Origin: an uncultured Pelagibacteraceae bacterium
GTDB lineage: Bacteria; Pseudomonadota; Alphaproteobacteria; Pelagibacterales; Pelagibacteraceae
Direction: 5' to 3'
NCBI GenBank assembly: GCA_902632315.1
Contig: CACPCD010000007.1
Location: 1 to 36,124 of the forward strand
DNA length: 36,124 nucleotides
Numbering within the stretch: position 1 is the stretch's first letter; each line of letters starts with the position of its first letter. Under the pieces are notes generated by a model. It ran no database searches. It was not told where the DNA came from and saw nothing but the letters and a program-made list of their open reading frames with translations. Positions 25,506 to 33,769 of the stretch are shown here, piece by piece. The position numbers were made by a program, and so were the translations under genes.

Positions 25506-26149
25506 TCAAAAATTTTATCAACTAAAAACAAACCTAATGCAACGCACGGGCCAATACCAAAAGCAAATAAAAGAGTTCCAACCCCCACTGTTCCACCTAA
25601 ATACCAACCAATACTTACAACAGAGATTTCTAAAAAAGCTCTAACAGCTGCCACTGGTAAATTGGTTACTTTTTGTAACCCAATCATTAGTCCATCTCTT
25701 GGACCTGCACCAAGGTTAGAAACTAAATAAATGCCTCCACCTATTCCAACCATTATTACAGAAATTACTGCTAGGATTAATTGATTAAAATAATTAGATG
25801 GGGTTGGTACAAACTTTATACAAAGATCAATCATAAAGGCTATTATTAAGGCATTTAATATTGTGCCCATCCCTGGTTTTTGACCCAGAGGTATCCATAA
25901 AATTAAAACAGCAATACTAATTAAAAGAGTTATTGTTCCAATACTTAAATTAACATTTAAGGAAATACCTTGAGCTAAAACACTCCACGGAGAAGCACCC
26001 GTAAAAGATACAATTAATAATCCTTCACCAAGACCAAATAACGTCAGACCAAAACATAAAAAAAAGAAGGTGGAAAATTTTGGTTTGAAATTATATGGCT
26101 TATCAGAACTCCAATTAACTTTTGGTATTTTCTTTATTTTTAAAAACAT
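25502..26149 (-). CDS. YczE/YitT-type integral membrane protein
   Basis: A 215-aa protein with five or six hydrophobic helices starting at about residue 28. GASPWSVLAQGIS in the first half and GAGPRDGLMIGLQ in the second are the paired conserved motifs of the YczE/YyaS membrane family, with GTLLFAFGIGP near the end. The N-terminal 25 residues are cytosolic and basic. The function of the family is unknown; a transport role is only suggested by topology. It ends convergently with typA over a shared TTAA and is divergent from the next gene by 50 nt. Confidence 0.72.
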   Translation of the reverse strand: MFLKIKKIPKVNWSSDKPYNFKPKFSTFFFLCFGLTLFGLGEGLLIVSFTGASPWSVLAQGISLNVNLSIGTITLLISIAVLILWIPLGQKPGMGTILNALIIAFMIDLCIKFVPTPSNYFNQLILAVISVIMVGIGGGIYLVSNLGAGPRDGLMIGLQKVTNLPVAAVRAFLEISVVSIGWYLGGTVGVGTLLFAFGIGPCVALGLFLVDKIFD

Positions 26150-26199
26150 TTTAATAAGTTATTTCTATTATAGATAAAGTCCACTAATGTAATTACTAA

Positions 26200-26880
26200 A
26201 TGAGAAAATTTATAGCCCTTTTGTTTATTGTAATTTTTCCAGTTATTTCTATGGCGCATATGGGTCACTACAATAAATACAACAAAATTGAAATGGAGAT
26301 TTTTAGAAACGGTGAACTAATTGGATACAATTATTATTTTTTTGAAAGAAATGGTGAAGAAACTATTATTACAAATCAATTAAAATTTTCAGTTCATCTA
26401 TTAGGAACTACAATATTTCAAGTTGAATCATATGGTGAAGAAAAATATATCAAAGATCAATTAATATCCTATAATTCTAAAACTCTTCAAAATGATAAAG
26501 AAAAATTTGTAAATTTAAAATTAAATAAAAAAAGTAAAAAATATGATATCAAAGGCTCTTCATTCAATGGTGAAACAACAACTAATAATGTTATTGGAAA
26601 TTGGTGGAACCATAAAATTTTACAAGTAGGATCTCAAATAAGTCCAATATCTGGAAGTATTAAAGAACAGGTTGTTACTTTTATAGGAAAAGAAAAAATT
26701 AACCTTTATGGAAAAATTTATGATGTTGATCATTTTACACTTAAATCTAAGAATATGAATATTCCAAAAGATAAACGATTAGACTTTAACATTTGGTACG
26801 ATCAAAAAAATTTAAGAATTTTAAAAGTGTCTTACTCAAGAATGGGAAATTGGGAATACAGATTGAAAAATATTGAATAA
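26200..26880 (+). CDS. Secreted DUF6134-like protein
   Basis: A 226-aa protein with a signal peptide at 1-18 (FIALLFIVIFPVISMA, then HMGHYNKYN). The mature part is beta-rich: EIFRNGELIGYNYYFFER, later NWWNHKIL and YDVDHFTLKSKN, and FNIWYDQKNLRILKVSY at the end. This pattern of a GxxIG(x)H/Y start and a W-x-N-W-like centre recalls the DUF6134 family of periplasmic proteins, but that call is from general resemblance. The HMGH right after the cleavage site could bind metal. It is monocistronic and ends one base before the convergent FAD-oxidoreductase stop. Confidence 0.6.
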   Translation: MRKFIALLFIVIFPVISMAHMGHYNKYNKIEMEIFRNGELIGYNYYFFERNGEETIITNQLKFSVHLLGTTIFQVESYGEEKYIKDQLISYNSKTLQNDKEKFVNLKLNKKSKKYDIKGSSFNGETTTNNVIGNWWNHKILQVGSQISPISGSIKEQVVTFIGKEKINLYGKIYDVDHFTLKSKNMNIPKDKRLDFNIWYDQKNLRILKVSYSRMGNWEYRLKNIE

Positions 26881-26881
26881 T

Positions 26882-27853
26882 TTATCTTGAAATTTTTTTA
26901 AATAAGTCATGTGCACTTATCCATCCAGACTCCAGTCTTGGTCCTACAAACCAATCAGCGCAAACACCTATTTTTTTCTTTGAGTCCCAAAAACTTTTTA
27001 TTTTGAAAGGTTTTGAGTTGGAAGAATATTTCCAACCATGATTAAGAGAAAAATTAATTTTTGTTTTTTTAATATTTGAGAGTTTAAAGAACTTATCAAT
27101 CATAATTTTTGAATTCTTTTTCTTATTATTTTTATTTTGATTGATCTTTTTATTTGCCCACTTAAAGGTGCTTTGTAGAGTCCATAAATCATATTTTGAT
27201 TTAAATCTTTTTTTCGAATTTTCATTACCAGCCCAGCCAAGAATTTGATCTTCAAAAAGGTAGCTGCTATTTGATTTCTTATTTTTTTTTATAGCAATCA
27301 TAGTTGTTATATTTGCATCCATTTTGATTGATTTTTTTAAAAAAGAATTATTTATGAATTTTTTAGAAAGTTTTTTTAATTGTGGAAACGGACAGGTTAA
27401 AATAATGCTTTTAAAAGACCTCAATTTTCCATCAGCAAATGATAAGTGCCAAAGTTTGTTTTTATAATGAATTTTTTTTAATTCACTTTGATAGTTGCAC
27501 TTAATTTTTTTTAATAAATACTTGCTAATATCATTGTTTCCATTTTTACCTATAATTTTAAGATGTTTTTTATCCTCTTTTTTTTTGGAGTTAAGAAAAA
27601 CGTGTTTACCACCCCAAACCTTTAAAATTCTTTTTTTAATTAAATCCTTAGAAAATTTTTTGAATTCTGCGGTTTTTGGTGAAAAATACTGAGTGCCATG
27701 ATCAAAGCCTATATTGCCTTTCATTCTTTTGAAAGATGCACGACCTCCTGGACCTCTTGCTTTGTCAAATAGAATTACTGAATTTTTTTTATTTAGAAGA
27801 TTTGCAATTGTAGCTCCAGAAATACCTGAGCCGATTACGCAGAATTCACTCAT
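26882..27853 (-). CDS. FAD-dependent oxidoreductase, renalase/amine-oxidase-like
   Basis: A 323-aa flavoprotein. The FAD dinucleotide motif GSGISG is at residues 8-13 in FCVIGSGISGATIANLL, and DKARGPGGRAS at 34-44 is the second FAD-contact motif of the amine-oxidase superfamily. FDHGTQYFSP follows, a pattern of the renalase-like bacterial branch. The C-terminus has VCADWFVGPRLESGWISA, the usual FAD-binding end. The substrate is not evident; bacterial renalases oxidise isomeric dihydronicotinamides. It is the third gene of a unit with tldD and pmbA and overlaps pmbA by 4 nt. Confidence 0.8.
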   Translation of the reverse strand: MSEFCVIGSGISGATIANLLNKKNSVILFDKARGPGGRASFKRMKGNIGFDHGTQYFSPKTAEFKKFSKDLIKKRILKVWGGKHVFLNSKKKEDKKHLKIIGKNGNNDISKYLLKKIKCNYQSELKKIHYKNKLWHLSFADGKLRSFKSIILTCPFPQLKKLSKKFINNSFLKKSIKMDANITTMIAIKKNKKSNSSYLFEDQILGWAGNENSKKRFKSKYDLWTLQSTFKWANKKINQNKNNKKKNSKIMIDKFFKLSNIKKTKINFSLNHGWKYSSNSKPFKIKSFWDSKKKIGVCADWFVGPRLESGWISAHDLFKKISR

Positions 27854-29166
27854 TTACCAGCAACAACCATTCCCTCAATCATCATGGTCGGTGAATTGGT
27901 TGCATATTTAAACTCTAAATCATTTGCCAGGGTAATATTCTGAAACATGTCTTTAAAATTACCTGCAATAGTAATTTCATTTATAGGATACTTAAACTCC
28001 CCGTTTTCCACTAGAAACCCTGTTGCGCCTACAGAATAATCACCAGTTACGATATTACTTCCATGACCTATGGTCTCTGTAATATAGAGACTTTTTGATT
28101 TTGAATTCAAAAGATCTTTAAAACTAACATTTCCATTTTCAAAATAAAGATTACTTGTCCCTCCACATCTTCCATTTGATTTAAGGTTCAATTTTTTTCC
28201 ATTGTAAGTATCAATCAGATAATGTCTTAAGACACCTTGCTCAACTAATTTAAGAGTATCAGTTTTAACTCCCTCAATATCAAAATTTCTTGAACCTAGA
28301 CCTTTAAGTATATCTGGTTTATCCAACACATTAATCGTATCAGAAAATATTTTTTGTTTAACTTTGTCTTTTAAAAAAGAAGTTCCTCTTGATATCGCTG
28401 ATGACGAAATCGCACTTGCAAAAGTACTTAGTATTCCCTTGGCTATTCTTTTATCAAAAATAATAGCAATTTTTTCGCTACCTATTTTCTTTGGGCTTAA
28501 TTTTCTGATAGTTTGATCAGCGGCTTTTTTACCTAATTCTCCTGCGTCGTCTAAGTCTTTAAGAAAACATTTACTTGAATATTCATAATCTCTCTCCATA
28601 CTTTTTTCATCTTTTGCAACTGTAATACTCGAAGCAGTAAATGAGGATGTTTTGTAACCAGCACAAAAACCTTTGGTATTTGCTAAAATAAAATTTGATT
28701 TATTTTGAGCAAAACTAGACTCAGTATTAATAATTTTTTTATCATTGGAGGCAGCAGATTCTAATTTTTTCAAATAATCTATTTTTTGATCATTTTCTAT
28801 ATGGGTATCATCATATAGATTCAAATCTTTAAAGTCTTTGGCTAACAAATCTTTATCTGGTAATGAATTAAATTCATCTTCAGGTGTATTTTTTGTGGTC
28901 TCAACACATTTTTCAATTAAAATGTTTAGATTGTCATCCTGTAAATTAGAGGAAGATATTGATGACTTTTTTTTTCCAATGTAAGTGGTAATACTTATTC
29001 CAAGATCATCTGACCTATTAGACTCATCTAGTTTTTTATTTCTAAAATTAACAGTTTCAGATACAGAATTATTAACAATCACACTAGACTCAGTTGCACC
29101 TAATTTCTTAGCTAAACCAAGACAATACGATGCTTTTTTTTTTAAAAATTCTTGATCTTTGACCAT
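27850..29166 (-). CDS. pmbA: TldE/PmbA, non-catalytic subunit of the TldD/E protease
   Basis: A 438-aa protein of the TldD/PmbA superfamily, near E. coli PmbA (450). SVIVNNSVSETVNFRNKKLDES near the N-terminus and GRCGGTSNLYFENG plus GYSVGATGFLVENGEF-type features near 345-400 (here ITGDYSVGATGF is read as VTGDYSVGATGF) are the family pattern. There is no HExxxH, as expected for TldE, which shapes the substrate channel while TldD carries the metal. The heterodimer degrades unfolded peptides and trims modified peptides such as microcin B17. It is encoded directly after tldD (adjacent stop and start) and overlaps the oxidoreductase gene. Confidence 0.92.
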   Translation of the reverse strand: MVKDQEFLKKKASYCLGLAKKLGATESSVIVNNSVSETVNFRNKKLDESNRSDDLGISITTYIGKKKSSISSSNLQDDNLNILIEKCVETTKNTPEDEFNSLPDKDLLAKDFKDLNLYDDTHIENDQKIDYLKKLESAASNDKKIINTESSFAQNKSNFILANTKGFCAGYKTSSFTASSITVAKDEKSMERDYEYSSKCFLKDLDDAGELGKKAADQTIRKLSPKKIGSEKIAIIFDKRIAKGILSTFASAISSSAISRGTSFLKDKVKQKIFSDTINVLDKPDILKGLGSRNFDIEGVKTDTLKLVEQGVLRHYLIDTYNGKKLNLKSNGRCGGTSNLYFENGNVSFKDLLNSKSKSLYITETIGHGSNIVTGDYSVGATGFLVENGEFKYPINEITIAGNFKDMFQNITLANDLEFKYATNSPTMMIEGMVVAGK

Positions 29167-30579
29167 TTAAAGTTTTGTGCCACCAACAGTCATCTTATTA
29201 ATTAATATAGATGGTTGAGCAACACCTACTGGAACACCCTGGCCAGCTTTTCCACATGTTCCAATACCAGGATCCATCATCATGTCATTCCCAACCATAG
29301 AAACTTCTTTTAAAATTGAAGGACCATCTCCAATAAGTGTTGCACCTTTAATTGGAGATCCAATTTTGCCATTAACAATCTCATAAGCTTCAGTACAATT
29401 GAATACAAATTTTCCAGAGGTAATATCAACCTGCCCGCCACCAAAACTTACAGCAAAAATACCTTTATCGACAGCTTTAATCATCTCATCTTGAGTCTGA
29501 TCACCACTAAGCATCATCGTATTTCTCATTCTTGGAAGAACGATATGTCTATAGTTCTCTCTTCTTCCACTACCAGTAGATTTAGTTTTCATTAAACGAG
29601 CATTCAGACGATCTTGCATAAAATTTTTTAAAATCCCATTCTCTATTAAAACAGTTTTTTCTGTTGGGGTTCCTTCGTCATCAATCGTAAGACTGCCTCT
29701 TCTGTTATCAATAGTACCATCATCAATAATTGTAACTCCCTCACTTGCAACTTTTTGGCCCATTAAATTATGAAAAGCTGAGGTTTTTTTTCTGTTAAAA
29801 TCCCCTTCTAAACCATGACCAACAGCCTCATGAATTAATATTGCTGGCCAACCAGGTCCTAGTACAACTTTCATTTCACCAGCTGGTGCAGGTTTACTCT
29901 CTAAATTTACCGAAGCTATTCTCAAAGCCTCATCACATACACTTTTCCAGTTATCATCTTTTAAATAAGAGTCGTAGGATTGTCTTCCCCCAACACCATA
30001 CACACCTGTCTCTTTTCTCCCATTTTTCTCAAGCATAACGGATACATTGAATCTTATTAAAGGACGAACATCAGTTAAAGTTTCTCCACCAGATCTAATA
30101 ATTTCAACCGATTTTTGCTCTCCCAAAAAATTAGCTGTAACTTGTTTGATGTTATTATCTTTTGAACGCAAATAATTATTCACCTCATTAAGTATTTTAA
30201 TTTTTTCATTAAGAGATTTTTGTTCAATAGGGTTGATGTTATCATAATATTTCTTATTAGATTTAGGAATTTCATGATTATAAGTACCTTTGACAGATTT
30301 GAGTGTCGATTTCAAATTTTCTGAAGATTGCTTTAATGAGTTTTTTGAAATTTCATTAGAGTGAGAATAAGCAACTACCTCGTCAGAAATAGCTCTAAAC
30401 CCAAATCCTAAATCTGAATTATAACTGGAATTTTTAATCTTATTATCATCTAGTAGAATTGACTCAGATTTAGAATTTTCTAAGTATAATTCACCATCGT
30501 CACATTTTTGAAGAGTATCCGAAATAATATTTTCTGCTTCACTTCTTGATAAGTCAGATTTTTCGAAGAAATTACTCAT
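29167..30579 (-). CDS. tldD: Metalloprotease TldD
   Basis: A 470-aa protein. The zinc motif HEAVGH is at residues 250-255 (His250, Glu251, His255) and the third ligand is Cys442 in GIGTCGKAGQ, so the metal site is complete. SGRRENYRHIVLPRMRN and YEIVNGKIGSPIKGATLIG are TldD hallmarks. It is the catalytic half of the TldD/TldE peptidase in the cytosol. In E. coli tldD and pmbA are far apart; here they abut. A 95-nt gap separates the start from the divergent DCC-type gene, probably holding both promoters. Confidence 0.94.
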   Translation of the reverse strand: MSNFFEKSDLSRSEAENIISDTLQKCDDGELYLENSKSESILLDDNKIKNSSYNSDLGFGFRAISDEVVAYSHSNEISKNSLKQSSENLKSTLKSVKGTYNHEIPKSNKKYYDNINPIEQKSLNEKIKILNEVNNYLRSKDNNIKQVTANFLGEQKSVEIIRSGGETLTDVRPLIRFNVSVMLEKNGRKETGVYGVGGRQSYDSYLKDDNWKSVCDEALRIASVNLESKPAPAGEMKVVLGPGWPAILIHEAVGHGLEGDFNRKKTSAFHNLMGQKVASEGVTIIDDGTIDNRRGSLTIDDEGTPTEKTVLIENGILKNFMQDRLNARLMKTKSTGSGRRENYRHIVLPRMRNTMMLSGDQTQDEMIKAVDKGIFAVSFGGGQVDITSGKFVFNCTEAYEIVNGKIGSPIKGATLIGDGPSILKEVSMVGNDMMMDPGIGTCGKAGQGVPVGVAQPSILINKMTVGGTKL

Positions 30580-30674
30580 AGAAGATATTTAATAGATTTT
30601 TTCAAGGGATTTTTCAACTAGAGTATTTTACGCATGTACATATATACGACAAATTAGTAATAAATTGTCTTATT

Positions 30675-31028
30675 ATGAAAGTTTATTTTAATAATTCGTG
30701 TAAAATTTGTAAGGCAGAAATTGATCTCTATAAGAAGGAAAAAATAGATGAGATTGATTGGGTTGATATTACAGATAATGAGTTAGCTGAAAAAGAAACC
30801 TTTAAGGATAGAAAACAACTTTTGAGAAGACTTCATGTCAAAGATGGTGAAAAGATTTTAGGAGGAGCTGAAGCATTTTTATTGTTATGGAAAAAAATGC
30901 CAAAATATAAATTTCTTTATAATTTTTTTAAACTACCAGTTTTATTCAATATATTTTCAGCTGTATACGAAATAGTAGCTTTTTTTCTATATCTTAAAAA
31001 TAAGAAACAGCTAAAAAAAACTAACTAA
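30675..31028 (+). CDS. DUF393/DCC-family thiol-disulfide oxidoreductase-like protein
   Basis: A 117-aa protein. The start MKVYFNNSCKICKAEIDLY carries a CxxC (Cys9, Cys12) at the end of the first strand, where the family has DxxCxxC; the usual Asp is Asn here. GGAEAFLLLWKKMPKYKFL is the second conserved block of the DCC family. A hydrophobic stretch at about 88-107 could be a membrane anchor. The CxxC suggests thiol redox activity, but no substrate is known. It is divergent from tldD and overlaps the next, convergent gene by 8 nt. Confidence 0.78.
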   Translation: MKVYFNNSCKICKAEIDLYKKEKIDEIDWVDITDNELAEKETFKDRKQLLRRLHVKDGEKILGGAEAFLLLWKKMPKYKFLYNFFKLPVLFNIFSAVYEIVAFFLYLKNKKQLKKTN

Positions 31029-31314
31029 AAAAAAATATTAAAAACTTACTCATCAAAGACATCGAGCTTATAAACATTATTAAGACTATTGAATACATCA
31101 ATAAAACAACTTTATTTTTTTTCCTTCTAAGACGCACAAAATTTTTATCATCTAAATCAGAAATATCACGTTCTCCGATTACTGGATAGTCATAACTAAA
31201 GCGCCATGTGCTTTCACCAAGTCTAGGATCCAAACTATTAAAATAACTTATCCATGCAATTATATATTTTAAGACAAAATATAAAATTATAAGAAAAAGA
31301 GATCCAAAAAACAT
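31021..31314 (-). CDS. Two-helix membrane protein, unknown function
   Basis: 97 aa with hydrophobic helices at about 3-19 and 71-96, and a charged loop between them containing LDPRLGESTWRFSYDYPVIG and a basic RLRRKKNK just before the second helix. By the positive-inside rule the loop is cytosolic. I do not recognise a family. It lies 30 nt downstream of the lysine-rich gene on the same strand and may share its transcript. The convergent overlap of 8 nt with the DCC gene leaves no room for a terminator. Confidence 0.6.
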   Translation of the reverse strand: MFFGSLFLIILYFVLKYIIAWISYFNSLDPRLGESTWRFSYDYPVIGERDISDLDDKNFVRLRRKKNKVVLLMYSIVLIMFISSMSLMSKFLIFFFS

Positions 31315-31344
31315 CTAATAGTTTACCTAATTTAAATTAAAAAA

Positions 31345-32550
31345 TTAATTATTATTTTGTTCTCTTTTTCTCGCAATCAACTGCGTTAAAGAGTCTACCA
31401 TTGTGTCCGAGGCTTTAAATATATCAATATTTTTAAATTCATGAGAAATATTTTTTTCTGGATTTGTTTTATCCTCTATAACGATACCATCGTCTGGTGA
31501 ATTATTTTTTATATAAATTAACAATAACCACTCCTCATCCTCTGTTTCATCCCATTTAACAAAAACCTCACCAGTTTCAAACCTTCTATCTATACAACGA
31601 AAAATAGACATGTTTCTTGTAATGTGTCTTTTATTCAATTGAAAAACTAAACTACTTGCACTTCTGTAAAAACTTTCTAAAGCAAATTCAATTTTCTGTC
31701 TCGCTAAAGTATATTCTTTTTCTTTAGCTAATAATGTTTCTCTATCCTCATCACCTTGAAGTTTGACCCCAAGTGCTTCGACTCTTTCTTTAATTTTTTG
31801 ATCTCTAATAACACGGTATTTATCTTTTAGTTTATCAATCCTTTCTTGTAACCCTACATAGTCCTCTCTCTTCTCTTTAAGAGAAATTTTTTCAAGTCTT
31901 TCAAGTTCTTTAATTTCTCTAATTCTAAATTTTTCTATCTGTTTATCTAATCTTAATTGTCTTAGAAATTGTTTTTGTTTTTCAGCTTGTTCAAGTCTCA
32001 GTAGCGCTTGTTCTTTTCGTAAAAATAATTTTATATCCTTCGATCTTTGCTTTTCCAATCTAACTTCTTCTTTCAAAGCTTGCTCTTTTAGTCTTATTTG
32101 AAGAGCTTGTTCATTTTTTTTTTGTTTTTCTATTTCAATTTTTGCTATTCTTTCATTTTCCAACTTTTCAAGTCTTAATCTTCTTTTTTCATCGTCTTTT
32201 AAGATTTTATAATTAGATATGGTATTTGAGATTTTATCAAAAAATTTTTGGATATATTTTTCTAAATTAAAATTTATTTTTAAATTAAATTTGGGATTCA
32301 AGGACAATTGTAATTTTACCAGCTTAAGAATGAAAGTATCTTTTTGAATTCTTTTTATGTTTGAAAATTCATTTCGAGATGTAAAATTAAGAGATTTTCT
32401 CTTAATTTTTTTATTTTTTCTTTTTTTTTTTAATTTCCGATTTTTGTTGGATTTAATGGGTTTTTTTTTAAATTTTTTTGAACTTTTAGATTTAAATGAT
32501 CTTTTTAATGCTTTTTTATTCTTTTTAGATTTTTTTCTTTTCTTTTTCAT
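31345..32550 (-). CDS. Lysine-rich coiled-coil protein with conserved-looking C-terminal domain
   Basis: 401 aa in three parts. Residues 1-52 are about half Lys plus many Arg (for example KKKRKNKKIKRK), with no acidic residue, like a nucleic-acid- or membrane-phosphate-binding tail. Residues 110-285 are a long charged helix rich in Glu, Lys, Leu, Arg and Gln (LRKEQALLRLEQAEKQKQF), a probable coiled coil. Residues 290-401 look globular, with FRCIDRRFETGEVFVKWDE and WLLLIYIKNNSPDDG. No signal peptide and no known domain that I can name. The N-terminal part contains an 11-base A tract in the coding strand. It follows cfa on the same strand by 30 nt. Confidence 0.7.
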   Translation of the reverse strand: MKKKRKKSKKNKKALKRSFKSKSSKKFKKKPIKSNKNRKLKKKRKNKKIKRKSLNFTSRNEFSNIKRIQKDTFILKLVKLQLSLNPKFNLKINFNLEKYIQKFFDKISNTISNYKILKDDEKRRLRLEKLENERIAKIEIEKQKKNEQALQIRLKEQALKEEVRLEKQRSKDIKLFLRKEQALLRLEQAEKQKQFLRQLRLDKQIEKFRIREIKELERLEKISLKEKREDYVGLQERIDKLKDKYRVIRDQKIKERVEALGVKLQGDEDRETLLAKEKEYTLARQKIEFALESFYRSASSLVFQLNKRHITRNMSIFRCIDRRFETGEVFVKWDETEDEEWLLLIYIKNNSPDDGIVIEDKTNPEKNISHEFKNIDIFKASDTMVDSLTQLIARKREQNNN

Positions 32551-32580
32551 TTTTTACAGAATCTTATTACTACCAACAAA

Positions 32581-33768
32581 TTATTGATAAATATAGTCTC
32601 TAGTGCCTGGGGTTGAGGTATAATTCTTAGTAAGTTGAAATTGATATACAACTTGATCACCCCACTTAAATGCCATTTCACATCCTGCAAGATAAAACTC
32701 CCACATTCTAAAAAATTTTTCATCAAACATATCGATAATTTTTTGTTTATTTTTAATACAATTTTCTTTCCAATGTCTAAGAGTGTGGGAATAATGAAGT
32801 CTTAAGACTTCAATGTCAGTAACAATTAATCCTGCTTTTTCTATTGGCGTAGTCACTTCACTTAAGCTTGGAGTATAACCTCCTGGAAATATATATTTTG
32901 TTATCCACGGATGTGGATCACGTGGAGGGTTCACTGAACCAATGGTATGTATAAGTGAAATCCCATCATCTTTCATTAAATTTTCAATTTGTTTAAAAAA
33001 TTTATTGTAAAACTTTCTACCAACATGCTCAAACATTCCAACACTTACTATTCTATCAAATTTTTCTTTTAATTCTCTGTAATCCATTAATCTAAATTTA
33101 ACTTGATTTTCAAGATTCATTTCTTTTGACTTTTTATTGCAATATTTTAATTGGTTTTCTGAAAGTGTAATACCAGTAACCTCACATTTTGCACTTTTTG
33201 CAATATCAATTGCTAAAGATCCCCAGCCACACCCAATATCTAAAACTTTTTGGTTAGGCCTGATATTTAATTTTTTGATTATATGTTGGATTTTATTATT
33301 TTGTGCTGTTTCTAAACTTTCATTTTCATTTTTGAAGTAGGCACATGAATATTGTCTTTTAGGGTCTAAGAATAGGTCATACAACTCATCAGATATATCA
33401 TAGTGATGGGAAACATTCATTTTAGATTTTTTGATAAAATTAAAATTTGTAAGGTATCTATACGAACCTCTCAATCTATTAATTAAATAACTAAAAAAAT
33501 TTAATTCACCTCTACCAAAGTTCATTAGGGCAATATCAAGAAAGTCAGTTAAAGTTCCGTTCTCAATTTTAATTTCTCCATTTGTATAGGCTTCACCAAA
33601 GTATAAATCAGGATGAAATAATAATTTATAATGAAGATTTTTATTTAATATTTTGAGTTTTATAGGGTTGCTTCCAGGCTTACCAATTATGTGATCATTT
33701 GAATTTGCATCTGTTAATACAAATCCGCCTTTTTTAAAAACTTTGTTCAAAAACTTCGCTAGTTGCAT
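32581..33768 (-). CDS. cfa: Cyclopropane-fatty-acyl-phospholipid synthase family methyltransferase
   Basis: 395 aa (E. coli Cfa is 382). An N-terminal lipid-binding domain (1-115) precedes a SAM-dependent methyltransferase domain. HHYDISDELYDLFLD at 121-135 and YSCAYF at 140-145 (Cys142) are Cfa signatures, SAM motif I is VLDIGCGWGSLA at 175-186, and MFEHVGRKFYNKFF and YIFPGGYTPS follow as in the family. It would methylate the double bond of unsaturated phospholipid acyl chains at the inner membrane; some relatives add methyl branches instead. The start is one base from the stop of the aldolase gene upstream. Confidence 0.88.
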   Translation of the reverse strand: MQLAKFLNKVFKKGGFVLTDANSNDHIIGKPGSNPIKLKILNKNLHYKLLFHPDLYFGEAYTNGEIKIENGTLTDFLDIALMNFGRGELNFFSYLINRLRGSYRYLTNFNFIKKSKMNVSHHYDISDELYDLFLDPKRQYSCAYFKNENESLETAQNNKIQHIIKKLNIRPNQKVLDIGCGWGSLAIDIAKSAKCEVTGITLSENQLKYCNKKSKEMNLENQVKFRLMDYRELKEKFDRIVSVGMFEHVGRKFYNKFFKQIENLMKDDGISLIHTIGSVNPPRDPHPWITKYIFPGGYTPSLSEVTTPIEKAGLIVTDIEVLRLHYSHTLRHWKENCIKNKQKIIDMFDEKFFRMWEFYLAGCEMAFKWGDQVVYQFQLTKNYTSTPGTRDYIYQ

Positions 33769-33769
33769 T

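Noticed and set aside
32357..32587. 76-aa Phe/Leu-rich 'membrane protein' on the plus strand
   Set aside because: It is the reverse complement of the lysine-rich N-terminus (AAA codons read as TTT), so the hydrophobicity is an artefact.
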